From Cryptomeria japonica (Eukaryota; Streptophyta; Pinopsida; Cupressales; Cupressaceae): a stretch of 64,000 bases of DNA. The translations under genes and the position numbers were made by a program. Shown here piece after piece: positions 10,745-21,866 of the stretch. The stretch spans positions 146,298,476-146,362,475 of the forward strand of contig NC_081413.1 in NCBI RefSeq assembly GCF_030272615.1, read 5' to 3'. The notes beneath the pieces are model-generated. The model worked only from the letters and a program-made list of their open reading frames with translations. It was not told the origin of the DNA and searched no databases. Numbering within the stretch: position 1 is the first letter of the stretch; each line of letters starts with the position of its first letter.

Positions 10745-13700
10745 ATGATGAAGAGGGAAGGTCCCAATTTCAATAGAGATAACTTCAAAACATGGAAGGA
10801 CATAATGAAGATTTACATCAAGATTATGGGTGCTCAACACTAGAACTATATTGAAAATTATTTTGTGACTCCCACTGGCACTCTGACTGATGATCAGAAG
10901 AGAGAAATCTAGGAAAATGGGCAAGTTATGGAAGCTCTTATTAGTAGCCTGTTAGATATTGAGTTTATTGATGTTCAAGACAAAGACACTCCTAAGGAGG
11001 TATGAGAAGCACTGAAAAACATCTATGGTGGTGATGAGTATGTAAAGCAAGATAAGGAAGAGAGCCTTAGAGGAAAATTTAAAGACATGAGGATGGTTGA
11101 GAGTGAGACCATTCAACAATATGGTATTAGGATTAAGATAGTAGTTGGTGATATCAAAAGCGTTGGTGGAATGATTGAAGATGCCACTATTGTTAGTAAA
11201 GTTCTTAGATCATTGTTACCAATCTATGTAATCAGAGTAGTAGCTATCAAGGAGCTAAGGTCTATTGATATAACCAAGGTATCCTTAGACTCTATTATTG
11301 CAAAGTTAACTACATATGAGTTGAATAGCTATGATGGTAGTGTTCAAAAGATTGAGTCAACCTTTAAAGCATCTACTATACCATCTAGAAAAGGAAAAGA
11401 AACTAGTACCAACTATGAATCTAGACAATGCAAAGATATGGATGATGAAGAGATTCTAATGGATTTTGAATCCCTTCTTGCTAAAAGACTTCCGAAGGGA
11501 ACTGGAAAGTATAGAGGTAAACTTTCTTTGAAATATTTTTCCTGCAACAAGATAGGACATATACCTGTTAATTGTCCTAACAATGAAAATAAGGACAAAC
11601 CAGAGAAGCTTAGAAAATATAACGGAGGAAACAAAAGAAATTGCCTAGTTGTTGTGGATGAAGGTGTCACTGATGAAGAATCAGAGGATGAAGAAAATGA
11701 AGACATAGTGTTTGTAGTAGTAAAGGAAGAAGTATCTGACAAGAAAGCTCTTGTCTCTCGCATTGATAACTCCAATAAGTGGATAATTGATAGTGGTTGT
11801 TCTCATCATATGACTGGTGACCGAAGAAAGTTTTTGTCTCTGGAGGAATATGATGGAGGTATTTTCAGATTTGGCAACGATGCATCGTTCTTGGTAAAAG
11901 GTAAAGGATCCATCTCACTAAATGGAAAGAGTAGTGCAGATGATGTCTACTGGGTAGAAGGACTTAAGCATAATATGTTGAGTGTTACTCAATTGAATGA
12001 CAAAGGAATAGTTCTAAATTTCAAAGGTGGAGTCTACAGTATAAGTGGAAAGAATGGTGAACTTATTGCCATTGGCAAGCAGACTAGAGGAAACCTATTT
12101 CAGTTGAACACCTAGATAAGTCGGTGTCTAATGGATAAGTTTGATGATAGTTGGATATGGAATAGGAGAATCTGGCATATAAACTTTGACAATATTGTTA
12201 AAGCTAGTAAGTTCAAGGTGGTAAGAGGATTACCATTGCTGAACAAACCTAAGAATTCTTTGTGCAGAGAATGTCAACTAGGGAAGATGTCTTTCTCAAC
12301 TTTTAAAGGTAGGTCTTTCTCAGCAGAAAATTTACCTGATCTTGTGCATACTGATTTGTGTGGTCCTATGAAAACTAGAAGTATTCAGGGAGATAGGTAT
12401 TTTATTATTCTTACTGATGGCTGCTCAAGAATGATGTGGGTCACATTCTTGAAAGACAATTCTGAAGCATTTGGAAAGTTCAAAGCTTTCAGAGCATTAG
12501 TAGAGAAAGAAAGTGGTAAAAAGATAAAGTGCCTGAGAACTGATCAAGGAGGAGAATTCACTTCTAATGAATTCAATAAGTACTATGATGATAATGGTAT
12601 TAAGAGGCAATGATTGGCTCCAAGGACACCTCAATAGAATGGCATAGGAGAAAGAAATAATAAGATTGTAGTTGAAGCGGCTAGAACAATGTTGATTCAA
12701 GGAAAGGTTGCTCACACTTTTTGGAGAGAAGCGATGAGCACTGCAATCTATACTATGAACAGAGTACTTGTCATGAAAGGTAAAGATAAAATCCCTTATG
12801 ATTATTGGACAGGGAAAATTCCCACTGTCAGTTACTTTAAAGTGTTTGGTAGCAAGTGTTATATCAAGAGAGGTAAGCATTTGAGAAAATTTGATGCAAA
12901 ATGTGATGAAGGAATATTTTTGGGATATTCCACTAAGAGCAAAGCTCTCAAGTACTACAACAATATAACAAAAAAGTTTGTTGAAAGTATCAATGTCAGG
13001 GTTGATGAATCCCCTGAGGAACCTGAGGAAACATGCAGTGAAGAAGTGGAAGATGAACCAGAAATCCTTCTGGGAACCTGTTAAGAAAGAAACTTGTAAA
13101 GATCTCAATGTTCCTGCACCAATAGAAGTTGCAGAAGAAGAAGAAGTTAGTGAAGAAGAAAAGCTAGCAGATCAGGCTAGAATCATTTCTAGATATGTGA
13201 AGCTACATCATGATCCAAAGCAAATCATAGGAGATAAAGATGCAGATATACTCACTAGAAGAAAAGTGAAGGAGAACTCTTGCATGATTTCTAAATTAGA
13301 ACCCAAGACTTCAAGAGAAGCTCTTACAGATGAAAATTGGATTAAAGTAATGGAAGAAGAGCTAGACTAGATAGAAAAGAATGCAACATGGTCTTTGGTG
13401 CCTAGACCAGAACATAAAAATATCATAGGTACCAAATGGGCCTATAGAAATAAGTTGAATGAAGAAGGCACAGTTTTTCAGAAATAAGGCCAGGCTTGTA
13501 TGCAAGGGATACACTCAGGAGGAAGGAGAAGACTATGGAGAAACTTTTGCTCTTGTGGCTAGATAAGAAGGTGTTCGAATGCTACTTGCATTTGTAGAAT
13601 TTAAGGGATTTAAGGTTTATCAGATGGATGTGAAGTCTACTTTTCTAAATGGAATCCTAGAAGAAGAAGTGTATATATAGCAACCAGAAGGGTTTGTCTT

Positions 13701-14218
13701 ATCAGAAGATAGTGACATGGTGTGTAGATTACACAAAGCCCTGTATGGATTGAAACAAGCACCTAGGGCATGGTATGAAAGACTACACTCTCATCTTGTG
13801 AAGATTGGATTTCAAAGAATAAGTGAAGATAGTAACATCTACTTGAAATTAGAAGGTGATCAGATTCTGATTTCTGAAGTGTTTGTGGATGACATAATCT
13901 TTGGAGGAGATGATAGAATGAGTCATGCATTTGTAGATGAAATGAAGAAAGAGTTTGAGATGTCTCTAATAAGAGAAATAAAGTTCTTCATTGGGTTACA
14001 GATTCAGCAAATGAAAGAGGGTATCTTTATTACCCAATCCAAGTATGTCAAAGAGGTATTGAAGACTTTTGGCATGGAGGAAAGCAAACCGGTTAGTACA
14101 TCGATTGGAACTAGCTGTAAATTGACTAAGGAAGATGATTCAACACTGGTGAATGAAAATGAGTATTGATCAATGATTGGTAAGCTACACTATGTGGTGT
14201 ACAATAGACCAGATATTG
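10745..14218 (+). pseudogene. C1 copia gag-pol polyprotein, 5' part
   Basis: One polyprotein frame begins at ATG 10745. Gag follows, with in-frame stops at 10841 (TAG), 10910 (TAG) and 11003 (TGA, from Trp), then a zinc knuckle near 11530 whose first Cys is Tyr (YFSCNKIGHIPVNC). Next come the aspartic protease (WIIDSGCSHHMTG, about 11780-11818), the gag-pre-integrase zinc region (HINF...CRECQLGK, 12178-12290), the integrase core (HTDLCGP, TDQGGEF, then a stop at 12611 and a TAG in PQ*NG) and reverse transcriptase (KWAYRNKLNEEG; GLKQAPRAWYERL; FVDDIIFGGDD near 13882). Frameshifts fall near 13060-13084 and 13483, with a TAG at 13368 and a TGA at 14167 where Arg is expected. The domain order protease-integrase-RT is that of Ty1/copia. 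The frame is cut at 14218 by N1 and resumes at 20966. Confidence 0.92.
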
Positions 14219-15002
14219 TGTTAGGATTCTCAAAGATACTGAGAGGGGGGGGTGAATCAGTATCTGATCGGTTAGATAATTTTCTTAACTTATAACATGA
14301 AAAGCATATCAAAACTGTGTACCGATAAACTAGAAATAATGCAGCAAATAAGAACAACAATCACAACATGAAAAGCACACCATAACACAATATTTTAACA
14401 AGGAACCCTGGTGTGGGAAAAACCTTTGTGGGATTTGTGACCCACAATATTCGCTTACTGGCCAATAAGAGAATATTACTGCTTACAATAGGGGCCTGCA
14501 CATGTAGGAAGGCCAAGTGCCTAGAGCTCACTGCTCAATTACAAAAGAAGTCACACTGACTTACAAAAATGGATTATACAAATCCAATGTCTTTTACTTC
14601 TTCAGATCAACATCTACTATGCCAGATTCAATACTATTTTAAGCTTTGCAATAAACATAAACCCTTATCCTAACAATTTGCATATTAGGTCTTCTATCAT
14701 CTTTCCATACTTCACCTTATACCATATATCATATCTCTTAAATGATCTACAATGATCTCATACATATATGAGTCATATTACAATCCACCATGTCGGCTTA
14801 CAAAAGATTTTACAATTAATTACAAAATACATTAACACAAAATTGTTGTCGACCAGGGTGCCGGTGAACTATATGTCAGTGTAGAGTCTGTCGGTGCTGG
14901 TGTCTGAGTCTTCCTGCTAGTATCACATGATTGTAAGGTTGCCATCAATGACAATACCTTCAATCACCTACAATTTCTCATTGGAGTGTGTATTTTCCAA
15001 CA
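14219..15002 (-). repeat. 3' LTR of N1
   Basis: On the plus strand it reads tgttaggattctc to ttttccaaca. It matches 20178-20960 across its length. The core gtgtgggaaaaacctttgtg lies at 14411-14430. Confidence 0.95.
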
Positions 15003-15228
15003 ATCTTCCCCTTTGGCATTGATGGCAACACTCATGAGAAAAATCAAAAAGTGTCCAAAAAGATGTCCAAAAAGAATCTGCCAAGATTGTCTTACCAAAA
15101 CTATGTGCCAAAAATGTATGCTCCCCCTGAGTTGATGATGTCCTATTTTGATCATTTTTCTCATCACACTACTCCCCCTTTGACATCAATGACAAAGGTT
15201 GTCATTCGTTGTCAATGGAGTGTGGTTC
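15003..15228 (-). other. N1 3' UTR and polypurine tracts
   Basis: Read on the minus strand, a PPT (ccaaaggggaagat) ends at 15003 next to the 3' LTR. A second tract (gtcaaagggggagtag) is at about 15171-15183, about 170 bases upstream. Both have the catcaatg or cattgatg word seen in the other copia elements. Confidence 0.75.
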
Positions 15229-18200
15229 CTACCTAGATTTTTGTAACCGGTGGGTTACAATCTGGAATATATCTGCCAAAACTAGATTTAAATTGTCACT
15301 GAATATTTTTCTTTCCTGCAATGCCTCTTGTGTTCTCTGAACTATACCAGTGATTATGTGCATTTTCTCTTTCAGTGTCTTAATTCTGAGAACCATAGCC
15401 TCAAAAATTTCTTTTCTCAAAGAAATGAGGTAATCTAGTTTAGGACCAAGTTTACATTTTAAGCTCTTTGCTTTATCCTTTATTCTTTCTTTATCCTTTT
15501 CTAGCTTCTCAATTTTCTCTTCAAGACCTGCAATTTTCTTTTCTATTTCCAAAAATGAATCTGATGTGCCTATTAGATTGTCAGCAATATTGTTAATCTC
15601 AGTTTGTGTTTTGCTGATCTCTGAATCTATGTCCTCTGTCAAGATGTCTGTTTTGCAAATATCCCTGTACATTTTCTTAAAATCCAAAATTGTTTCTCCT
15701 AGTGTCGGTAATAAGGATTTTGTTTGTTCCTTATTTTTCTTCACTATTTCCTCAAGGAATTTCCCTTTCTCCTTAATCATCCTCTCTTTGAATGTGTCTT
15801 CATTTATTTGATCAACCATCAAAATGTTACCGGTGATGAATTTAGACAATGTGTCTAGTTGACCTAAAGAATCTTTGTTATCCACAATGCACTTGGGTGC
15901 TACCAATTTGAGAATAGGTATTGTGTCATCAATAGCCTTATAGGATTGTAAAATTACATTCTATGATTTTCTTTATTGAGTCTAGTAAGACTTGTGTCAC
16001 ATTTGTAGGCCGGAGTTCTGCTATTGAAGTACTAGATGTCTACCCAATTATTTTCACAATATCCATGCTGTCAGTTGTAGTGATAACCTTGCTTGTTTCA
16101 ACCTTTGGCAGGTCAGTTTGTGTTTGCATTTCTATTAGCAAAGGTTTAGGCTTTTTAGTTTTAGCCAGTGGCACTGTCTCGGTCTGAACTTGTGTCTTAA
16201 CCTATTTCTATTCCAGTTTCTCCATCTGTGTTTCAGAAGGTTTCTTTGAGCTCTCAACTACTAGTTTCTCAGATGTAGTCTCTGTATGTACTTCCGGTTT
16301 CTCAATTTGTACCTCTACACTATCCATTTCTGGTTCTCCTGATTGTTTTTCAATTTTATCTACTGGTTCTTCTAACATTTTACTAGTGGTGTCTTCCGTC
16401 GGTTGCTCTATTTGAGTAGATTTTTCTATGCTTATGTTTTACAATATCATTGACCTCAACCTCAATATCTGTAGCCAGTAGATCAGTAGCCACATCTTTC
16501 CTTTTATCCTTAGTGGTTTCTCTGTCAACCAAAACATTTACTTCCTGTGTGTCTATATTAAGTGTACAAAATTACAGATTCCGGATTTGTATCCTCTAGT
16601 GGAGTCTCTATACTCTCAGTAGCTGGTTGATTGTCTATACTTTCTACTGGTGGAGTATCCAAAGGAGATGGGGGTAAGTTATGAGTTATCTTTAGGCTTG
16701 GAGGTCCACCTACCTTACCTTTCCCTTTATCCTTGTCCTTTTGGTATACTTTGATGTTCTTAGGTCTTAGTAGCTCTTCTTGTTTCTCTTTTTCAACAAA
16801 GAATATGTCCTATTGGTCTGTAGTTTCTTTTGTTACCTCATTTACTCTTCCTTCCATTAGTGCTACATTCCGACGAGCAGTTGAAAATACTGTCCGATTA
16901 GCTTCACTGATTAATTTGTGTATCTAATCAAGTGAGTTTACTAGATGCACTGCAAGTAATTTTTCAATTTTTATCTTCTTGTCCAGCTCAACAATGGCTA
17001 CCCTTCTAGCTTCAAGTCTTCTATACAAGTCATTGGGTATTTCATCAACAATTTCCATCAAAAATTTCTTGTATATATCCAAGTGTAAGATTACACTATT
17101 TTCTATTATTTCTTTATCATTAGCAGAAAGTGTGTTGTATAGTTTGCTGATGTTTTTCAACTTTCCATCTTCTGTTATTTCACTAAGGAATTTATCCAGT
17201 GGAGCAATATCTTTTTTTACCTTCTTCTTCTTCTTAGGAGTTAACTTCTTAACTGGAGGCCTCACTGCCTTTTGCTTTTGTCTTGTTTTTCTAGGAGTGG
17301 GTGAGGATACCGGTGAGGGTTTTCTTTTCCTTTCTACCCTTTTGAATATCGCTGGCATATCACTCTCAGAGGTAGTTGCAACCAATGAAAGATGATTTTC
17401 CAGTTGAAGTCCTTCCAACTCACTTTCTTTGATATGAGTTTTCTTTAATAAATCTTCTTTAAGTGCTTTTGCTTGTCTAGTGCCTTTCCATACTATTTGT
17501 TCAACTTTGTTAACTCTTTTCCTAGACTAAATACCACTTTCTATTGTTTTAGCATTGCCAAAGACTTTCTCAGATGATTCTTTAGGTGCTTCAAGAAGGG
17601 ATTTTGCATAAGTTTCAATAATGTTATCATATGTTTCATATCCCATTTAAGTTACCCAGATTGTCCTAGGAACAACTGCCTCCATCCACATTTCATCCTT
17701 TTTAATTACAAAGCATATTTCCTTTTGATATTTATCTACAATTTCCTATGACAGTCTTATTCTTGTCTTCATTCGAGCCTTTAGTGCTTGAAAATGTTCG
17801 TTTATGTTTTTGTCTCTGTTTCTCCCATGTTGTTTAATAGATCCAATAGTTGCTTTCCTACCAGTATATCAAAGCCAAAATATTTTCTACCAATACCGGG
17901 TACTTGTTTAGTAATATACAACATTAAACATACAAGTAAATTTCCAAATCTAGAGGTTCCTTTCTTATCTCCTTTTATCTTCTTCAAATTGTCTATCAAT
18001 TCATCTTTGAGCCATTCACACACATCTATTCTAGCATTGTTGTTAACCATATCATATGCACTTTAATATATAGGCTAGATACTGAGTTCAACCTATTTGC
18101 ATGTGTAGCTTTATATCCTAAAATCATACTAACAAATCTGACATTGATGTCCATCACATCATTTACCCTTAGAGACCTTTTGTCAAATGTTGTGTCTGTT

Positions 18201-18691
18201 AGATCCATCACTATGTCATTTGAGACTCTTTTAGTTTTGTCAGGTCTGCTACCGGTGTAAGGTAACCCTGTTACTGCTTTTACTGCTTCTTTGGTGATCT
18301 TATGAATTGAATCTGACCAAAAGAATTCACCATGGATTCTGCTTAGGACTACTCTTATAATATCCTCAGGAAAATCAAGAGTGCTAAGAATTTCCTCAAA
18401 ACCTAGGGTTTCTACTATCTTGTGTTCCAATTTGATATTGCTATTTTCATCACAAATCACAGTGCTATACATGTTTTTAATCTCATCATCACCTAATTCC
18501 TCTATATGACAATGTATGCATATTCTAGGATCTTCAACATATACTACTCCTTTAGGAATTTGAGAGAATGCACCTATGTTATCATCTTTCTTTGCTATTT
18601 CGGGAACTGATTTGAATACGGGTCTAGGGCGCTTAATAACCTCAATCACAATAGGGTTTGCAATAAATTCAGGAGTAGAGGAGGATGCCAT
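15229..18691 (-). pseudogene. N1 ORF2: large protein of unknown function
   Basis: The product is not recognised. The frame starts at ATG 18691 (MASSSTPEF) and can be followed to a stop at 15229, about 1,150 codons, with frameshifts near 18040, between 17800 and 17420, near 16570 and in 16440-15910, plus several TAG codons. N-terminal 290 residues: a globular-looking domain with a CIHCHIEEL patch, GFEEILSTLDFPEDIIRVVL, FFWSDSIHKITKEAVKAVTG and, after the first shift, VCEWLKDELI and RKYFGFDILVGKQLLDLL. Middle: a lysine-rich stretch (KKLTPKKKKKVKKD, about 17230), a possible nuclear signal, then acidic E/P/T/K-rich linkers. C-terminus (15906-15229): a long coiled coil with Leu/Ile/Glu/Lys heptads (LEEKIEKLEKDKERIKDKAK). 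No Asp-Asp-Glu, RT or protease motif is visible. It lies downstream of ORF1 on the same strand. The N-terminal domain loosely recalls uncharacterised plant transposon-associated proteins; that is only an impression. Confidence 0.65.
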
Positions 18692-19035
18692 GAATATAAA
18701 TACCTCAATCTGCCTTAGGGATGAGTGCTTGGATGAACTGCTTCACTTCTTCGCTAAGGATGCCTTTGCTTGGGAATTTTCACACTCTCAAAGATTTGAA
18801 TGCTCGGTGAATGGAAAATGAGCCAAAACTCTTGCTTTATAATGTTATTTTCTCCAGCTACCACATTTAATGCTTGTTGGTTAAGTCACAACTTAACTTA
18901 TCTATCGGTATAGAAGTAATTTCAACTTCTCACCATCAACCAAGGGAATAATAGCATGTTTTTCATTATGATGCTAAGCCCCCAAAGGATTTTCCTTTAG
19001 TTAGATGAAGAGTCTCCTATCGGTGAAGTGATACT
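18692..19035 (-). other. N1 spacer between ORF1 and ORF2
   Basis: About 340 bases with no convincing frame. It could hold the leader of a separate ORF2 message or an intron, but no clear splice pair is visible. Confidence 0.4.
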
Positions 19036-20106
19036 CTATTCTGCCAGTGGAGGAGTATTCCCATCAACATTCTGATCTGAATTTCTAATCCATTGTTTTG
19101 ACAATTCTTTCTTTACCTCTTCAACCTTTTCTTTACCTTTCAAACTAGGACCTTTGTTATTTGCCGGTGAAGTCTTGCTTCTTCAAAATTTTGCAATATG
19201 TCCAATTTTATTACAAGCTTAACAAGTCACATTGTTTTTTTTAATAGCTTTCCCATATCCTATGGCAGTATGTATTCTGCATTGATTAGATAGGTGTCCA
19301 AATCTTCCACAAACATAACATCTTACATTCATTTTGCAATTTTCTAAATTATGACCAACTTTGTTGCATTTAGAACATTGACCGGTGGGTGTATTAGTGT
19401 TCTGATAATTTCTTGATCTACACTGATTTTCTCTATGACCATACTTGTTATAGTTAAAGCATTTCCCATTAAATTTGCAAGCATTAGGTTGTCTTACTGG
19501 TTTTCTATGATCATGATTGTTTGCAGTACCGAAGCTTTCACCAACTTCAAAGCCAAGGCCATTTGTATCACCATTAGGTTTATGGTTCTTCAACATGTCA
19601 ACAAGTTCTTCTAAACTTTTCTTGAATTTCTCATTGTGTTGATTTGCAGCAGTCAGTTCATTCTCCAAGATTATTTTTTGTCTGATGAGTTTAGTTCTAT
19701 CATTCTGTGTATGCATCAAGTCTGTCTTCAACATATCATTTTCATGACTGAGTCTTGTGTTTTCATTTCCAGCATCATTTAGTCTTCTAGACAAATCATC
19801 TTAATTCTTCTTTCTATCTTCAATTTATTTACAAAATCTCATAGGCATATCTTGCATCTCATTCTTCATTGTACAGTTATCTTGTCTCAGTTGGTTCACT
19901 AAATCATTAAGAGTTTCCTTTTCATCTTCCTCATTCTGCATCTTCTCACAAAGTTCTCTTCTTTTATTCCTTGCTATAGTGAAATTATTTTGAAGTCAAA
20001 TAATATCCTGAGCAGCCTTCAGATCATCCTCAAGTTTGATATTCTTTAATTTTTCCGCATCATAGTCTAAAAGAGCTATTTCCAATTGCTTTCTCAAATT
20101 TTCCAT
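19036..20106 (-). pseudogene. N1 ORF1: coiled-coil protein with zinc knuckles
   Basis: The frame starts at ATG 20106 (MENLRKQLEIALLDYDAEKL), 22 bases after the leader motif, and keeps one phase to a TAG at 19036, 357 codons, with several internal stops. Residues 1 to about 165 are coiled coil, rich in Leu/Asn/Glu/Lys heptads. Four CCHC-type knuckles follow: CFNYNKYGHRENQC (second Cys is Tyr), CSKCNKVGHNLENC, CYVCGRFGHLSNQC, and a fourth broken by a stop at 19219 and a TGA at its last Cys (ACNKIGHIAKF). The knuckles suggest nucleic-acid binding like a retroelement nucleocapsid. The usual copia gag N-terminal domain seen in C1 and C2 is absent. By position it is the Gag equivalent of N1. Confidence 0.75.
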
Positions 20107-20127
20107 CTCTATCGATGTCAAGATCTT

Positions 20128-20144
20128 CCTCAAGCTATTAGGCT
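20128..20144 (-). promoter_or_regulatory. Conserved leader motif in N1
   Basis: AGCCTAATAGCTTGAGG on the minus strand, identical over 17 bases to the C1 motif at 10711-10727. It lies 33 bases after the PBS start and 22 bases before the ORF1 ATG. Confidence 0.6.
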
Positions 20145-20163
20145 TTTGAAAATAGAGGACTAG

Positions 20164-20177
20164 GCTTTGATACCAAT
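20164..20177 (-). other. Primer-binding site of N1
   Basis: On the minus strand, attggtatcaaagc directly follows the 5' LTR. It matches the initiator-Met tRNA complement with one mismatch. Confidence 0.85.
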
Positions 20178-20960
20178 TGTTAGGATTCCCAAAGATACTG
20201 AGAGGGGGGCTGAATCAGTATTTGATTGGTTAGATAATTTTCTTAACTTATAACATGAAAAGCATATCAAAACTGTGTATCGGTAAACCAAAAATAATGT
20301 AGCAAATAAGAACAATAACCACAACATGAAAAGCACACCATAATGCAATATTTTAATGAGGAAACCCGGTGTGGGAAAAACCTTGGTGGGATTTGTGACC
20401 CACAATATTCACTTACTGGCCAATAAGAGAATATTACTACTTATAATAGGGGCCTACACATGTAGGAAGGCCAAGTGCCTAGATCTCAGTTCTCAATTAC
20501 AAAAGAACTCACACTGACTTACACAAATGGATTATACAAATCCAATGTCTTGTATTGCTTTAGATCAGCATCTACTATGCCAGATTTAGTATTGGATTAA
20601 GCTCTACAATATACATAAACCCTTATCCTAACAATTTGCATATTAGGTCTACTATCATCTTTCCATACTTTTCCTTATACCATATATCATATCTCTTAAA
20701 TGATCTAGAATGATCTCATACATATATGAGTCGTACTACAATCCGCCATGTCAACTTACAAAAGATTTTACAATTAATTACAAAATACATTAACACAAAA
20801 TTGTTGTCAGCTAGGGTGTCAGTGAACTGTATGCTGGTGTAGAGTCTGTCGGTACCGATGCCTAAGTCTACCTGTTGGTATCACATGATTGTAAGGTTTC
20901 CATCAATGACAATACCTTCAATCACCTACAATTTCTCATTGGAGTGTGCATTTGCCAACA
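20178..20960 (-). repeat. 5' LTR of N1
   Basis: On the plus strand it reads tgttaggattccc to tttgccaaca and ends directly at the tattg duplication. It pairs with 14219-15002, with scattered, mostly transition differences. Confidence 0.95.
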
Positions 20961-20965
20961 TATTG

Positions 20966-21582
20966 CTCATGCAGTGGGTATAGTTTCTCATTTTTAGAAA
21001 TGTCCAAGAGAATCCCACTTGGTAGCTGTCAAAAGGATTCTTAGATATCTGAAAGGAACAATTGATTATGGATTGAGGTATCCATATAATGGTGACTATA
21101 CTCTCAAGGTATATATTGATGCTGATTGGGGAGGCAATGTCGATGATCGGAAGAGCACAACTGGTGGAGCGTTCTTTCTCGGTGGAAGATTAGTATCATT
21201 GACAAGTAAGAAGCAGAGCCATACTTCTCAATCTATGACTGAAGCAAAATATGTAGAAGCATTTTTGAACTACACTCAAGCAATTTGGATGAAGCATGTA
21301 TTGGAAGGTTTTAAGGTACCTATATCTAAACCGGTGAACATATTTTGTGACAACACAAGTGCAATAAATATTTCCAAGAATTCAGTATTGCATGCTAGAA
21401 CTAAGCACATTGAGCTTAAATATCATTTCTTGAGAGAGAAATCTCATAATAAGGAGGTTATATTACAACATGTTTCTAGTAAGGAGTAGCTAGTAGATAT
21501 ATTCACTAAGCCCTTACCGAAGACTACATTTACCTATTTGAGAGGTGAATTAGCGGTTATGCCCCTTCACAAAGTCAACTAA
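20966..21582 (+). pseudogene. C1 copia gag-pol, 3' part (RNase H)
   Basis: This resumes the C1 polyprotein after N1. It carries the RT/RNase H connection (HLVAVKRILRYLKGTIDYGL), the RNase H motifs YIDADWGGNVDD, TSKKQSHTSQSMTEAKYVEA and CDNTSAINISKNSVLHARTK, and the typical C-terminus DIFTKPLPKTTFTYLRGEL. It ends with TAA at 21580. In-frame stops occur at about 20994 and at 21487 (TAG after SSKE). Joined to the 5' part it completes a normal copia domain order. It closely resembles the fragment at 746-1381, so both belong to related families. Confidence 0.92.
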
Positions 21583-21866
21583 AAGATATGTGCTCCGCAT
21601 AAGTCAAGTACTACAAATGACAAATTCTTCAGGATTGATGTGTTGAAGGATGCTACTTCTTAGGGGGAGTAGCATAGTAGATTTTGGAACCTTATGCATC
21701 CACTTTGGCATTGCTATCAAACGGGGAGAAGATATGGAAGATATAGATATAACATATATATAGGGAGAAGATATGGAAGATATCTGATGATAAAGACACA
21801 TTGGTCTGTGATGCTTCTAATTGCAATATTACACTGAGTATTGCCATCAATGCCAAAGGGGAAGAT
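21583..21866 (+). other. C1 3' UTR with two polypurine tracts
   Basis: The tract ccaaaggggaagat ends at 21866, next to the LTR. An upstream copy, caaacggggagaag, is at 21718-21731 and a third purine run, taggggga, at 21661. Otherwise noncoding. Confidence 0.75.

Larger units (their letters stand above)
14219..20960 (-). mobile_element. Non-autonomous LTR element N1, two novel ORFs, no pol
   Basis: A 6,742-base element inserted in the RT/RNase H junction of C1, with LTRs at 14219-15002 and 20178-20960 and a perfect duplication, tattg, at 14214-14218 and 20961-20965. Transcription would run on the minus strand: 5' LTR, PBS, ORF1, ORF2, PPT, 3' LTR. I find no protease, integrase, RT or RNase H motif in the 5.2-kb internal region. 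Its ends look copia-like: an initiator-Met PBS, a PPT block shared with C1, the shared LTR core, and the 17-nt leader motif identical to C1. It is therefore probably a parasite of copia elements rather than a simple deletion derivative, because the ORFs do not match copia gag-pol. Confidence 0.9.

Noticed and set aside
14219-20960. N1 as a simple internally deleted copia
   Set aside because: The internal frames do not match copia gag, protease, integrase, RT or RNase H, and the interior is 5.2 kb long; a deletion would leave recognisable pol.
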